A DNA stretch of 64,000 nucleotides from Chitinophagaceae bacterium (lineage in GTDB: Bacteria > Bacteroidota > Bacteroidia > Chitinophagales > Chitinophagaceae). The translations under genes were made by a program, and so were the position numbers. The stretch spans positions 1 through 64,000 of the forward strand of contig JAGKWS010000005.1 of NCBI GenBank assembly GCA_021151685.1. The letters run 5' to 3'. Positions 53,083 through 62,138 of this stretch are shown piece after piece. Below the pieces are notes generated by a model. The model ran no database searches. It was not told the origin of the DNA and worked only from the letters and a program-made list of their open reading frames with translations. Positions within the stretch are counted from its first letter, which is position 1. Each line of letters starts with the position of its first letter.

Positions 53083-54132
53083 CTACCCACCAAAACCATT
53101 GGCAGGTCGCTTGCCCGTAAACCGTATCCCCAAGCCTGGTGCCCCGGTTATCAGCAATTGGCCGTTGTCATACTTCAGTCCTTGGGCTACGTCTTCTTTC
53201 AGCAATAGTGGTCCGTCGGCATCGGCATCATCCAGCAGGGGCAGCATATGTGCTACTGCAGCGGTACCTACGGTACTCTCGCTCATAGACCCCATCATTA
53301 CCCGCATGCCCAGTGTGCGCGCCTCTTTTACCATACGCATAGCAGGGGTTATGCCGCCACACTTGGTAAGCTTGATGTTGATACCATGAAACCCTTCGGC
53401 ACATTTCTTCACTTCGTCTTCGGTCTTGCAGCTTTCATCGGCTATCAATGGTATGGCCGATGTGGCTTTCAGCTCCTTCATCTCCTCCCACGCATCGCGG
53501 TGCAGGGGCTGCTCTACCTGTTCCACACCCAGCAGGGCCAGCTCGGGCAGTATTTTACGGGCATCGTCTATCGTCCAGCCCTCATTGGCATCTACACGCA
53601 GGCGGGCATTGGTATTGGCTCGTATCAGGGCTACTTTTTCCACATCGGCAGGGGTGGCGCATTTTATCTTGTACACCGGCCATGGGTGCTGTTGTAGTTT
53701 GTGCAGCATGGCCGCAGGTTCGTCTATACCTATTGTATAATCGGTGATAGTTGTGGGCGGCCACGACAAACCCAATAATTTGTACAGAGGCATACGCCGC
53801 ATTTGAGCAAACAGGTCCCAACCGGCAATATCCAATGCGGCCGTAAGAAAATGCTGGCCGGGTATAAGGTGGTGCAAGAAATGCCAGAACCGCTGAGGGT
53901 CTATGAGTGCATACCGCTCTATCATAGTGCGCTTGCTTTCCAGACTGGCTACCATATCGGCCGTGGTAATGTTGTAATAACTGATGGCCGGTGCCTCGCC
54001 ATACCCATACATACCTCCCAAACCCAGCGAAACGATAAACGTGGGCTGATGCGTTTTGGTGCCTTTGGCGGTAGTAAACGGATACTCAAATTCCAATTCG
54101 CACGAATAGTGTCTTAATTGCAGCATGGCCAT
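53083..54132 (-). CDS. Dipeptide epimerase (L-Ala-D/L-Glu epimerase family)
   Basis: Enolase-superfamily enzyme of the muconate-lactonizing subgroup, 349 residues. The catalytic residues are visible: the KxK pair in VYKIKC, metal ligands in RVDANEGW, EQPL and ADESC, and the second catalytic Lys in INIKLTKCGGI; MMGSMSEST is typical of L-Ala-D/L-Glu epimerases, which recycle murein peptides. I placed the start at MAMLQLRHYSCEL, since the preceding 59 codons would overlap the divergent gene and do not look like protein of this family. Confidence 0.9.
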   Translation of the reverse strand: MAMLQLRHYSCELEFEYPFTTAKGTKTHQPTFIVSLGLGGMYGYGEAPAISYYNITTADMVASLESKRTMIERYALIDPQRFWHFLHHLIPGQHFLTAALDIAGWDLFAQMRRMPLYKLLGLSWPPTTITDYTIGIDEPAAMLHKLQQHPWPVYKIKCATPADVEKVALIRANTNARLRVDANEGWTIDDARKILPELALLGVEQVEQPLHRDAWEEMKELKATSAIPLIADESCKTEDEVKKCAEGFHGINIKLTKCGGITPAMRMVKEARTLGMRVMMGSMSESTVGTAAVAHMLPLLDDADADGPLLLKEDVAQGLKYDNGQLLITGAPGLGIRFTGKRPANGFGG

Positions 54133-54238
54133 AAAATTGCGACTATTTTTGTACCCGAAAAAACTTGTGCCCATGGCACCCGTATTGGTGTGCCGGTATA
54201 GTACCTGTTTTTTCCGGCGAAAGCCTGTATAACATACC

Positions 54239-55951
54239 ATGCCAAAGGTTCCTTTTTGGGTTTTTCTGCTCATAGCAGCTATATACTTCTCGGCCGTGCG
54301 TGTAGACACGATGGATGTAGATGCCTCTCAGTATGCCGAGATATGCCGCGAAATGATGCACAGCAACAATTGGTTGCAGGTTTTTGACCGTGGTATAGAC
54401 TATCTGGACAAACCGCCACTGCTATTTTGGCTCAGTGCCGGTAGCATGCGCCTGTTTGGTGTGGGCAACTTTGGCTACAAACTCCCTTCCATCCTGTTTG
54501 CGCTGTGGGCCATATATGCTACCTACCGTCTTGCACGCTCGCTGTATAACGAAGAAACAGGCCGTATGGCAGCCCTCATCCTGGCTTCGTGCCAGGGCAT
54601 GTTTCTGATGACAAATGATGTGCGCTGCGATACCATACTGATGAGCTGTGTGGTAAGTGCCCTGTGGTGCATACAAGAGTGGTCTGTAAGCCGCCGCCTT
54701 GGCTGGTTGGCGGGCGGTGCGGCATTTGTGGCATTGGGTATGATGACCAAGGGCCCCATAGCACTGATGGTACCCGTATTCTGCTTCGGTACGCAATGGG
54801 TGCTGCAACGCCAGTGGAAAAACATCTTTTATCCGGGCCATATACTGGCATTGATGGTCATAGCACTGCTGCTGGTACCCATGAGCATCGGTTTGTATCA
54901 GCAGTTCGATATGCAACCCAACAAGCTGGTGAATGGAATGACCGGGGTATCGGGTCTGCGATTCTTTTACTGGTCGCAGAGTTTTGGCCGCATTACCGGC
55001 GAAAGCCCGTGGAACAATGGTGCCGGCATGGACTTTCTGCTGCTGAACATGTTATGGTCTTTCCTGCCCTGGATATTTATATTCATAACCGCGCTCATAA
55101 CAGGCATAGTGCAGCTGGTGGGCAACCGCCTGCGCATGGCACCTGGGCAAGAAATGGTAACCACCGGTGGCTTTTTACTGGCCTATCTGGCATTGGGGTC
55201 TTCGGCCTATCAGTTGCCGCACTACATATTTGTGGCTTTTCCGCTGGCAGCAATCATTACGGCACAGTTTATAGCGGCAATGGTAGCCGGCACTATCTCG
55301 CCTCGCTTTCTTAAAATTATTCAACCATCGCATGGGGTTATTTCTTTTCTGCTGTTGCTGGCAGTCTTGCTCATCATTACATGGGTGTTCCCGGCCAGTT
55401 GGTGGGTGGTGTCGCTTTGGGTGGTTGGGGCTATCATCTGGTGGTGGTATGCACTGAAGGGCAAGAGTGCTACAAAAGTGCTTTGGTTGCCTGCCATAGC
55501 CATTATCATTGTCAATTTCTTCTTTACCAACTTCTTCTATTATCCGTTGTTACAATATCAGGTAGGCTCTGCGGTGGGGCGTTATGTTACCCAAAAGGGC
55601 ATAGATGTTACCCAAATGCGCGTGCTGGACTTAGACGACCCGGTAAATGCGCTCCACTTTTATGCCGGTGCACAGGTAAAAAGTGTGGACCTTGCAACAC
55701 AACTATCGGCAGGGCAATATGTACTGGCAGGGCAAGCCGGTATAGAAAAAATAATGGGTGGGCCATTTACTGTAGTAAACACCAACGGGCAAGAGCAGAT
55801 AATTGCGGTAGCCGGTACGGCTACTACACAGCCACTACCCGTACTACGCAGGGGTGTGTTTTACAAAGTATCGGAGCTGACACCAGATTTTATGAATCCC
55901 AACACACGCGCAAAGGCGGTAAGGCCGTATTACTTGGTGCAGATGCCATAA
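54239..55951 (+). CDS. Glycosyltransferase family 39/83-like (PMT/ArnT type)
   Basis: GT-C membrane glycosyltransferase of 570 residues, using a polyprenyl-phosphate sugar as donor. After the first helix comes the key acidic loop (MDVDASQYAEICREMM), then DYLDKPPLLFWLSA and GYKLPSILFALWAIYATYRLAR, as in ArnT/PMT_2 proteins. About 12 helices, then a C-terminal periplasmic domain of ~140 residues. The acceptor may be a lipid A, protein or glycan; unknown. A TATTTTTG box (54144-54151) upstream might be its promoter. Confidence 0.88.
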   Translation: MPKVPFWVFLLIAAIYFSAVRVDTMDVDASQYAEICREMMHSNNWLQVFDRGIDYLDKPPLLFWLSAGSMRLFGVGNFGYKLPSILFALWAIYATYRLARSLYNEETGRMAALILASCQGMFLMTNDVRCDTILMSCVVSALWCIQEWSVSRRLGWLAGGAAFVALGMMTKGPIALMVPVFCFGTQWVLQRQWKNIFYPGHILALMVIALLLVPMSIGLYQQFDMQPNKLVNGMTGVSGLRFFYWSQSFGRITGESPWNNGAGMDFLLLNMLWSFLPWIFIFITALITGIVQLVGNRLRMAPGQEMVTTGGFLLAYLALGSSAYQLPHYIFVAFPLAAIITAQFIAAMVAGTISPRFLKIIQPSHGVISFLLLLAVLLIITWVFPASWWVVSLWVVGAIIWWWYALKGKSATKVLWLPAIAIIIVNFFFTNFFYYPLLQYQVGSAVGRYVTQKGIDVTQMRVLDLDDPVNALHFYAGAQVKSVDLATQLSAGQYVLAGQAGIEKIMGGPFTVVNTNGQEQIIAVAGTATTQPLPVLRRGVFYKVSELTPDFMNPNTRAKAVRPYYLVQMP

Positions 55952-55961
55952 GAAAAAGGTA

Positions 55962-56843
55962 TTAGTCCTCGGAAAGGCCAATAGCTTGTATGGTTTTATG
56001 AGAGTATGCCTCTATTTCCGCCTGATCTATTAATGCTACCCTTTGGGGCTTGTTTAATAGTGCAATAGCGTTGTCAAAAGTTTTGAACAAATCTCTATTT
56101 ATTGGTTTCGCTATCAGCAAATCGAATCGGATGTTTTCCTGCAAGGCATAGTCTTGCAGGTCTAAAAACTGACCATAAAATTTGTAGGCTTTGTTCTGAA
56201 TGGTTTCTGGTCTTGCAACATCGAATGATACTGGTTTCACCAGATTCAGCGAACCATTCTTCCAACCCACATCAAATTTGAAGGACTTTCCTTCTTTGGG
56301 CGTAATCGTATAGTCGAAAAACAATCTGTCGTATTCTTTCGTGTATTTCTTATGTACAGAGTTTTTTATCAGCGATTTATATCTGTACAGCAACTGACTT
56401 TCGTCTACCCTGTCGTAATGGGAAATTTGATGGTCGAACACCGAAAAATACAAGTGATGCAACTGATTGCAAACCAACTGATAATTATCTACAAATTGCA
56501 CACCCCTTTTTATTGCACCGAACTGCAATGCACTGGCATCATCTGACAAAAATTCATGTTGAAGAAATTTCTCAAAAGATTCTGTATCGCTCAGGCCTTT
56601 CAACAAGCCTTGTGCATTATTCAAATAGGAAATTTTCTCCTCAAATGCTCTGAAAAAAGCTCTGATGGTTTTCTCAGGCACATCAGGATAAGTAAGTTTC
56701 AGCCTATTCAATTTCTCGGGATATAAAAAGGCCAAATGCGCATCTGCAGGGAAATATATTAGCAAACCTACATTGAGCACCTCTCCCAAAACTTGTGAGT
56801 GGGTGTACTGTAGCAGACTGTATATGTATGTAGGTTTGCTCAT
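55962..56843 (-). CDS. DUF3037 family protein
   Basis: 293 residues, DUF3037-like from its start (YIYSLLQYTHSQVLGEVLNVGLLIYFP) and following charged helical region. DUF3037 proteins are often found next to a HipA-like kinase gene; none is present here. It is downstream of the ABC-3C operon by 24 bp on the same strand and could be its last gene, or a separate accessory. Function unknown. The codons are AT-richer than in the glycosyltransferase gene next door. Confidence 0.75.
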   Translation of the reverse strand: MSKPTYIYSLLQYTHSQVLGEVLNVGLLIYFPADAHLAFLYPEKLNRLKLTYPDVPEKTIRAFFRAFEEKISYLNNAQGLLKGLSDTESFEKFLQHEFLSDDASALQFGAIKRGVQFVDNYQLVCNQLHHLYFSVFDHQISHYDRVDESQLLYRYKSLIKNSVHKKYTKEYDRLFFDYTITPKEGKSFKFDVGWKNGSLNLVKPVSFDVARPETIQNKAYKFYGQFLDLQDYALQENIRFDLLIAKPINRDLFKTFDNAIALLNKPQRVALIDQAEIEAYSHKTIQAIGLSED

Positions 56844-56867
56844 GAAATGCTTGTCAACAAAGCAAAG

Positions 56868-58769
56868 CTATACGTCAAGTGTTTTACTTACTTTTTTGTA
56901 TGCTGACCCGATACAATATGGGGTATTGTTTAGTTCGTTTGAAATTTCAGATGTAGTAAAGATTATCTGATGCTCGCTAGTTAGCGCATTTGACATCTTA
57001 ACTATTAAATTTTGGAAATTCTGAGTTCTGGCTTTTTCCATTCCTTTGTCTTCCATATTATCACAAAGAATGAAGCGAGGATAGCGGAAAAAATCTAATA
57101 CTGCGCTTGCAAAGAAAATAGAGAACAATACTGCGTTCTTGAAATATGTTTTTGAGCTTGCAGAAAAATTGTTTTCATCGTCTAATGAAAATGTGTCTTT
57201 AACGAAATTTACATCAACCCTATGCCCTGTCTTAAATTCATCTTGCCTATCTAAATCATGTCGAAGTATGTATAAAGTTATTTCCTTAATTTTTGAAAGC
57301 GCCTTTGCATAGTTGTTCTTTTGCAGTTCTTCTTTTTGGCTAATTTCAATGCTTAACTGTTGAATCGTAGAGGCAAGTTCGCCAAGTTCTCTTTTTAAGA
57401 GTTCAAGCAATTCTACCGCTTTGACTTGTTGTGTCAAATATTCTATCTTTTTTTCGATACCTCCTTTGGCTATAAGCAAATTATCTATTCTATCATCTCT
57501 CGTTGTTTGAGTATTTTTTACCGCTAAATCCAATTGTTTTTGTAGGGTTCTGGCATTTTCAATGAGAGTAGGAAGCTCACCATTATAATCTAAAAGTATA
57601 CGCTCTTTTTCCTCTAATAAACTTTGAGATTCTTTAACTTGAAGTTCCATCTCCTGAAGTAGACGTTTTGCATTCGCACGTTCTTCTTCTTCGGTCAAAG
57701 GTTGCTTGCAGAGAGAGCAATGCCCTTCAGCTATATTGGTATCTAATGCGCCTAAGCATTGTGGGCAATGTGTTAAGGGTAACTCTCCCAAAATCTGCCT
57801 TGTTAAGAGCGAATTGTTTAATTCTGTTATTCTCTTTTGGAGTGTTGAAATGAATTGTTTCGAGTCTGCAATTTCAAAATTGTATTGGTATATTTTTGTT
57901 TGAAGTACTCTTATTCTATTTTTTACTTCTGTAAAATCGGACTGCACCTTTTCCGAATTGATTTCCGTATTCTTTGTAGTCCGTACTATCGTTTGAGTTC
58001 TCAATACTGCAATTGCAGTATCTGTCTCATTAAGCTCTGTTCGAGCTTTTTCAATTTCCTGTTGAACTCCTGCAATTGTAGAAGCATTGCCTGTTTGTCC
58101 TAATACCTTGTTTAAATTATCAAATTGCTTTTTCTTCTCTTCACTTTCTTTGATGAAGGATTTATAATTTAACCTTTGAGTATAAAGAGTGTCATCATAT
58201 ATACCAAGCAGTATCTCGGAAATAGCTTCTCTTGTCAAAGGCAAATCAAATCTTTCATACCTAAATAGGCTTTGGGTTGGTGTGTCTTGGTCGATATATA
58301 GAAGCCGCAAAATCTGGTGCATAGTGATATTGCTATCATTTGCACCTTTAACTTCTGGAAAGGCAAGAGCATTAAATAAAACGTTAGTGAAGCTTATTTG
58401 ATTTGCATTTTGCTTATAGGCATAAGTCTGCCAATTCAAGCTGTCTTTTTTTGATTCTTCATAATTGTTCCAGAAAACACTCATAGGTTGCAATCCACCT
58501 TCTGCAATATTTCTTTTTAGAGTTATTACGGCACCGTTAATCTTAACCTCTGCAATAACATCTCTACATTTTAATGCTTCTTTAGTCCAATTATTATAGT
58601 CGCCACCTAAAACATAAAAAATAAAATTGGCGATCGTAGACTTTCCAGAACTATTCTCACCCCTGATAATATTCACGCCTAAGTGAAATGTTTGGTCATA
58701 AGCAATGGAGCCATTATGCTTAACAACAATCAATCGGTTTAAAAAAAGTGTTGGCTTATCGTTGGTCAT
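56868..58769 (-). CDS. ABC-3C system SMC-like ATPase
   Basis: ATPase component of an ABC-three-component system; 633 residues. Walker A GENSSGKS (37-44), a long coiled coil (~205-500) interrupted by a zinc hook with C335-PQ-C338 and C351-SL-C354, then an ABC-signature-like FSASSK (535-540) and Walker B-type FILCDNMEDKG (566-576), where Asn takes the place of the common Glu or Ser after Asp. The overall plan is that of Rad50/SMC proteins. Known from comparative genomics, such systems join this ATPase with a middle component and a C-terminal-domain protein; here both lie directly upstream, the middle gene overlapping by 14 bp. Confidence 0.88.
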   Translation of the reverse strand: MTNDKPTLFLNRLIVVKHNGSIAYDQTFHLGVNIIRGENSSGKSTIANFIFYVLGGDYNNWTKEALKCRDVIAEVKINGAVITLKRNIAEGGLQPMSVFWNNYEESKKDSLNWQTYAYKQNANQISFTNVLFNALAFPEVKGANDSNITMHQILRLLYIDQDTPTQSLFRYERFDLPLTREAISEILLGIYDDTLYTQRLNYKSFIKESEEKKKQFDNLNKVLGQTGNASTIAGVQQEIEKARTELNETDTAIAVLRTQTIVRTTKNTEINSEKVQSDFTEVKNRIRVLQTKIYQYNFEIADSKQFISTLQKRITELNNSLLTRQILGELPLTHCPQCLGALDTNIAEGHCSLCKQPLTEEEERANAKRLLQEMELQVKESQSLLEEKERILLDYNGELPTLIENARTLQKQLDLAVKNTQTTRDDRIDNLLIAKGGIEKKIEYLTQQVKAVELLELLKRELGELASTIQQLSIEISQKEELQKNNYAKALSKIKEITLYILRHDLDRQDEFKTGHRVDVNFVKDTFSLDDENNFSASSKTYFKNAVLFSIFFASAVLDFFRYPRFILCDNMEDKGMEKARTQNFQNLIVKMSNALTSEHQIIFTTSEISNELNNTPYCIGSAYKKVSKTLDV

Positions 58770-59262
58770 ATTTAAATTCGATTAAACCAGTACGTGATTT
58801 CAATCCTGTTTTACCATACAAGGGCAATTCATTGAAACCAACAATTAGCTTTAAAATATTTTCTTTTTCTACTGTCAATTCATCAAATTTTCTAAGTAAA
58901 TCGTTTGGTATACTCTTATCGGTTCGTCTAACGATGTTTTTTGAAAATAGATGGTTGTCAATTAATCCGTATGATGCGATACATTTCAATGCGGACATCT
59001 GATATGGTTTCATCCTTTCAATAATTCTCTTGGGGTCAATCAAATCTTCATAAGGATTGTCAGGCTTTCGTTTAAATATTTGCTTTAATTCCGACAATGA
59101 GTTTGGATAGCTAATTTTTCGTGCTTCATTTGGGAAGGTCAAATAAAAATCCCAAATTCTCAAACGGTCAAGTTCAACTTCACTCTGCTTCATATAACTT
59201 AGCAATTGTAGTATTCTATATACACAATTATAAATATCGAAAGCTGGATGATATACTAACAT
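58756..59262 (-). CDS. ABC-3C system middle component
   Basis: 168 residues. The start MLVYHPAFDIYNCVYRILQLL and the later AYQ/QMSALKCIASYGLID helices match, from memory, one of the ABC-3C middle component families (number uncertain; the MC5 type is my best guess). Predicted wholly helical and soluble. Overlaps the ATPase gene by 14 bp and follows the CTD gene by 6 bp, so the proteins should be made together and form a complex. Confidence 0.72.
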   Translation of the reverse strand: MLVYHPAFDIYNCVYRILQLLSYMKQSEVELDRLRIWDFYLTFPNEARKISYPNSLSELKQIFKRKPDNPYEDLIDPKRIIERMKPYQMSALKCIASYGLIDNHLFSKNIVRRTDKSIPNDLLRKFDELTVEKENILKLIVGFNELPLYGKTGLKSRTGLIEFKYDQR

Positions 59263-59268
59263 ATTATA

Positions 59269-59835
59269 TTAGCACCATTTTAAGTGGCAGTTGCCTGTTA
59301 AGAAAAAAATCATGCCCATTATATCTTCTTCATCATATTTGAAAAGATTTATACCCAGCTCTAATTTTACTGGATTTATTATCCTTTCTGTTATTAGAAG
59401 ATTGATTTTTTCCTCACTTTCTTCGTTGCAAATCAAGGAATAAATCTCCATCATGAAACTTCTCTTCACTTTTGCAAGTAACCATATGTTGATGTCTTGC
59501 GCTACATAAGAATATTGAGAGGTTGTCATTAGCTTTTTATGAAACTTCTCTTTTGCACTTTTTGCATAGAAAATTATTTTTTCTCTATTGCCGTCTTTTA
59601 ATTTCTTGTCCAAGCCGATGAGATCTCCGTCAATATTAGAATTATAATAATCTAACTCTTGGCATAGTTCTAATAAATCTTGATTAGTTTCTTTTTCCCT
59701 ATTGAATCGCTCATACAAATCTTGGAGATATTCATTTCGTACGGCAACCGTAGTTATATTTAAGGAATTATCATCTCTGCCTGTAAATTTACCCCCTATT
59801 AAGGTATCTGATACTGAAATTTCATTGCCAAGCAT
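59269..59835 (-). CDS. ABC-3C C-terminal-domain (CTD) protein with N-terminal IGG-FTGRD motif
   Basis: 188 residues. From about residue 35 on it is a stand-alone ABC-3C CTD: LYERFNREKETNQDLLEL, GLDKKLKDGNREKIIFYAKSAKEKFHKK and the end GMIFFLTGNCHLKW, all strongly reminiscent of CTD family members. Usually this domain is fused behind a nuclease or other effector. Here only a short N-terminus is present, with the motif LIGGKFTGRDDN (12-23). The same motif closes the microprotein encoded 6 bp upstream. That suggests the effector has been split off as the microprotein and is held by this motif (inference). Confidence 0.8.
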   Translation of the reverse strand: MLGNEISVSDTLIGGKFTGRDDNSLNITTVAVRNEYLQDLYERFNREKETNQDLLELCQELDYYNSNIDGDLIGLDKKLKDGNREKIIFYAKSAKEKFHKKLMTTSQYSYVAQDINIWLLAKVKRSFMMEIYSLICNEESEEKINLLITERIINPVKLELGINLFKYDEEDIMGMIFFLTGNCHLKWC

Positions 59836-59841
59836 ATACGA

Positions 59842-60012
59842 TTAAGCATTTTTATCTCTCCCTGTAAAATCACCACCAATTTTGGTTTTTCCAGAAACCA
59901 ATATTTTATTATTTTCTCTCATTTCTTTCTTTATGTTATACACTTTGCTAACTGCAAATATGCTAATAAAGAAGCCAATAATGCCACAAACATCTGCAAT
60001 GGTTGATAACAT
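59842..60012 (-). CDS. 56-residue membrane microprotein of the ABC-3C operon
   Basis: First gene of the operon. The N-terminal transmembrane helix (ADVCGIIGFFISIFAVSKVY, ~6-25) is followed by a charged linker and the C-terminal tail TKIGGDFTGRDKNA. Nine of the eleven core positions of the tail (IGG-FTGRD-N) are the same in the N-terminus of the CTD protein, whose gene starts 6 bp later. Reading frame, spacing and motif together make this a real gene despite its size. A membrane-acting effector or anchor is the likely role; no homologue is known to me. Confidence 0.7.
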   Translation of the reverse strand: MLSTIADVCGIIGFFISIFAVSKVYNIKKEMRENNKILVSGKTKIGGDFTGRDKNA

Positions 60013-60101
60013 GAATTTATAATTTTTTTAGCTCTAAAGGTATACAAAGAATAATACAAACACCGCACAGACTATAACAACATAAATATCAATATTTGTA
60101 T

Positions 60102-60109
60102 CAAATATA
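60102..60109 (-). promoter_or_regulatory. Possible -7 box of the ABC-3C operon
   Basis: Minus-strand TATATTTG (60109-60102) matches TAnnTTTG, about 90 bp before the microprotein ATG; TTG lies at 13 bp spacing, so support is partial. The region 60013-60187 is very AT-rich and has no gene. Confidence 0.3.
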
Positions 60110-60187
60110 ATATATTGGGTGACAATTAGAATACTGTATTAAATGAAATACAAATAATTATATATTATGTGTTCAGTATGCACATCC

Positions 60188-60967
60188 CTAAAAACGCTCC
60201 TCGGCACCCAAGCTAAATAAGGCAAAATCGTATACAGAAGGGTCGGTTGGGTTCATCTCTCTCAGCGAATGGGTAAGGGCCGTGGCTGTTTTCCAGTTGG
60301 CTTTGGTGTCTTGGGTAAGGCCCAAACGGAAGGATACCCTTGCCACATGCACATCGAGCGGGCATATAAGCTGTGCCGGGCTTATCTTTTTCCACAAACC
60401 CATATCTACGCCCGCATCGTCGTGCCGCACCATCCAGCGCAGGTACATACTAAGGCGTTTGCAAGCCGAGTTTTTTGCCGGGGTGGCTACATGCTTTTGC
60501 GTGCGGTGCGGATGCTCGCGCAGGAAGAAGTATTGCTGAAAATGTACCAAAGCCTCTTCTGTGGTAGGATGGGTATACACACTTTCTGGTACAAAAGCAT
60601 CTTGCAGCGACGGGTGCTGCTGGTAGTGCCATTGCAGAAAATCTATGAAATACAGCAGGTCGGTAGCATTGAAGGTGCGATGCACAAATGATAGAAACCT
60701 TTTCAAATCGGTATCGCAGTGATGTAATATAAAGTCGTGCGGGGCATTATCCATCCATTGCATCAGCTTGCGACAGTTGTTGATGATGGTAGTACGGTTG
60801 CCCCAGGCCAATGTGGCTGCAAACAGGCCCGATATTTCCTTGTCTTGTATCTTACTGAATGAATGTGGTATACATATAGGGTCTGCCTCTATAAACTGTG
60901 GCCGATTGTAAAAAGCCACTTTTTCATCCAGCATTTCCTTCAAAGCATCGGTCATAGAGGGGTGCAA
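60188..60967 (-). CDS. TIGR02757/DUF2400 family protein
   Basis: 259 residues of a Bacteroidota-typical family, known from the start (MTDALKEMLDEKVAFYNRPQFIEADPICIPH), KEISGLFAATLAWGNR and the C-terminal LICPLDVHVARVSFRLGL. It is related to helix-hairpin-helix DNA glycosylases by fold (family knowledge), but activity has not been shown as far as I know. Returns to the base composition of the host after the AT-rich ABC-3C region. Confidence 0.85.
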   Translation of the reverse strand: MHPSMTDALKEMLDEKVAFYNRPQFIEADPICIPHSFSKIQDKEISGLFAATLAWGNRTTIINNCRKLMQWMDNAPHDFILHHCDTDLKRFLSFVHRTFNATDLLYFIDFLQWHYQQHPSLQDAFVPESVYTHPTTEEALVHFQQYFFLREHPHRTQKHVATPAKNSACKRLSMYLRWMVRHDDAGVDMGLWKKISPAQLICPLDVHVARVSFRLGLTQDTKANWKTATALTHSLREMNPTDPSVYDFALFSLGAEERF

Positions 60968-60979
60968 GGTACGCTGCTA

Positions 60980-61951
60980 TTACTTTTTGCGAAACCTATC
61001 GTCAGTAAGGGTGTGCAAAAACGCTTCCAAATCGTCCTTTTCCTGCTCGGTAAGGCCCAAAGGCTTTTGCAGGAGGGTATCTATGTTTAGGGGGTTGGTT
61101 ACCACTTTGTATGGATTGTCGTAATACTCTATCACCTCGCGCAGTGTAGCAAACATACCGTTGTGCATATAGGGTGCAGTTACCCCCACATTGCGCAGGC
61201 CCGGTACTTTGAATTTACCCAAATCGGCTGCGTTATGGGTTATTTTATAACGCCCCTCATCAGTAAGGCGCACACTATCGTACAGGCCAATGTTGCGGAA
61301 CTCATCGCCGGTAAAATCGGGCGAAAAATGGCAGTCGAAACACTTTGCCTTGTCGCTCATAAACAACTCCCGGCCTCGCTTTTCGGCCTCGGTCATAGCA
61401 GTCTCATTGCCGGCCATATATCTGTCAAAAGGTGTGTTGGATGTTTCCAGTGTGCGCTCATAAGCCGCAATGGCCTCGCTCACATTTTTTTCGGTGGGTT
61501 GGCTTCCAAACACTTTAGCAAACCATTGCACATATTGTTTACTGGCACGTAAGCGTTTAATTGCCTCTTTCATGGGCAGTGCCATTTCGTTGCCATCTTC
61601 TATAGGAAAATGCACCTGATCTTCCAGACTGCCGGCCCTACCATCGTAGAACAGATAGGGGCGGTCGCTCATGTTGGCGCAAGTGGGCGTATTGCGCACA
61701 CCCTTTTTACCACCTACACCGGTACTGGTAGGCATGGTATCGGCAAAACCATACTCTGGAATGTGGCAAGAGGCACAACTGATAGACCTATCGGCTGAAA
61801 GTATTTTATCGAAGAACAGATGTTCGCCCAGTTGCTCTTTGTTGATAGGTACTTTTTTTGCAGGCAGACTGTTTTTATCTGGCACGCCAAACCCATACCA
61901 GGCACATACTGCAACGCACAACAAAGAAAAAATGACTCCTCTCTTCTTCAC
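60980..61951 (-). CDS. MauG-type di-haem cytochrome c peroxidase
   Basis: Periplasmic di-haem protein of 323 residues. Two haem motifs, CASCHIPEYGFAD and CFDCHFSPDFTG, separated by ~150 residues as in CcpA/MauG enzymes; the GRAGSLEDQ and APYMHNGMFATLREVIEYYD segments are also conserved. It reduces H2O2 or oxidises a protein partner. I chose GTG at 61951, which opens the export signal KKRGVIFSLLCVAVCAWYG; an ATG 20 codons earlier would place the signal too far inside. Confidence 0.9.
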   Translation of the reverse strand: MKKRGVIFSLLCVAVCAWYGFGVPDKNSLPAKKVPINKEQLGEHLFFDKILSADRSISCASCHIPEYGFADTMPTSTGVGGKKGVRNTPTCANMSDRPYLFYDGRAGSLEDQVHFPIEDGNEMALPMKEAIKRLRASKQYVQWFAKVFGSQPTEKNVSEAIAAYERTLETSNTPFDRYMAGNETAMTEAEKRGRELFMSDKAKCFDCHFSPDFTGDEFRNIGLYDSVRLTDEGRYKITHNAADLGKFKVPGLRNVGVTAPYMHNGMFATLREVIEYYDNPYKVVTNPLNIDTLLQKPLGLTEQEKDDLEAFLHTLTDDRFRKK

Positions 61952-62103
61952 GGCCGCAAAGGTACGGGGCTGCAATAATATATACTGCTGATAGCCATCA
62001 GTACCGCACACATCCCCCTTTATTCATAGATATAATGTACACATGCGTTTATGCCGATAGATATACAGCATACCTTAATAGCTAATGGTAGCAGGGGTTT
62101 CAG

Positions 62104-62111
62104 TAGTTTTG
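62104..62111 (+). promoter_or_regulatory. Possible -7 box of the DUF2480 gene
   Basis: TAGTTTTG matches TAnnTTTG, 27 bp before the ATG at 62139. No TTG at 19 bp. Confidence 0.35.
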
Positions 62112-62138
62112 CAATTGGTAACAATACCGTTTTGTGCA

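Noticed and set aside
53083..54309. Long form of the dipeptide epimerase with 59 extra N-terminal residues
   Set aside because: The extension overlaps the divergent glycosyltransferase gene and is Arg/Lys-rich noise; family members start at about MLQLRHY.
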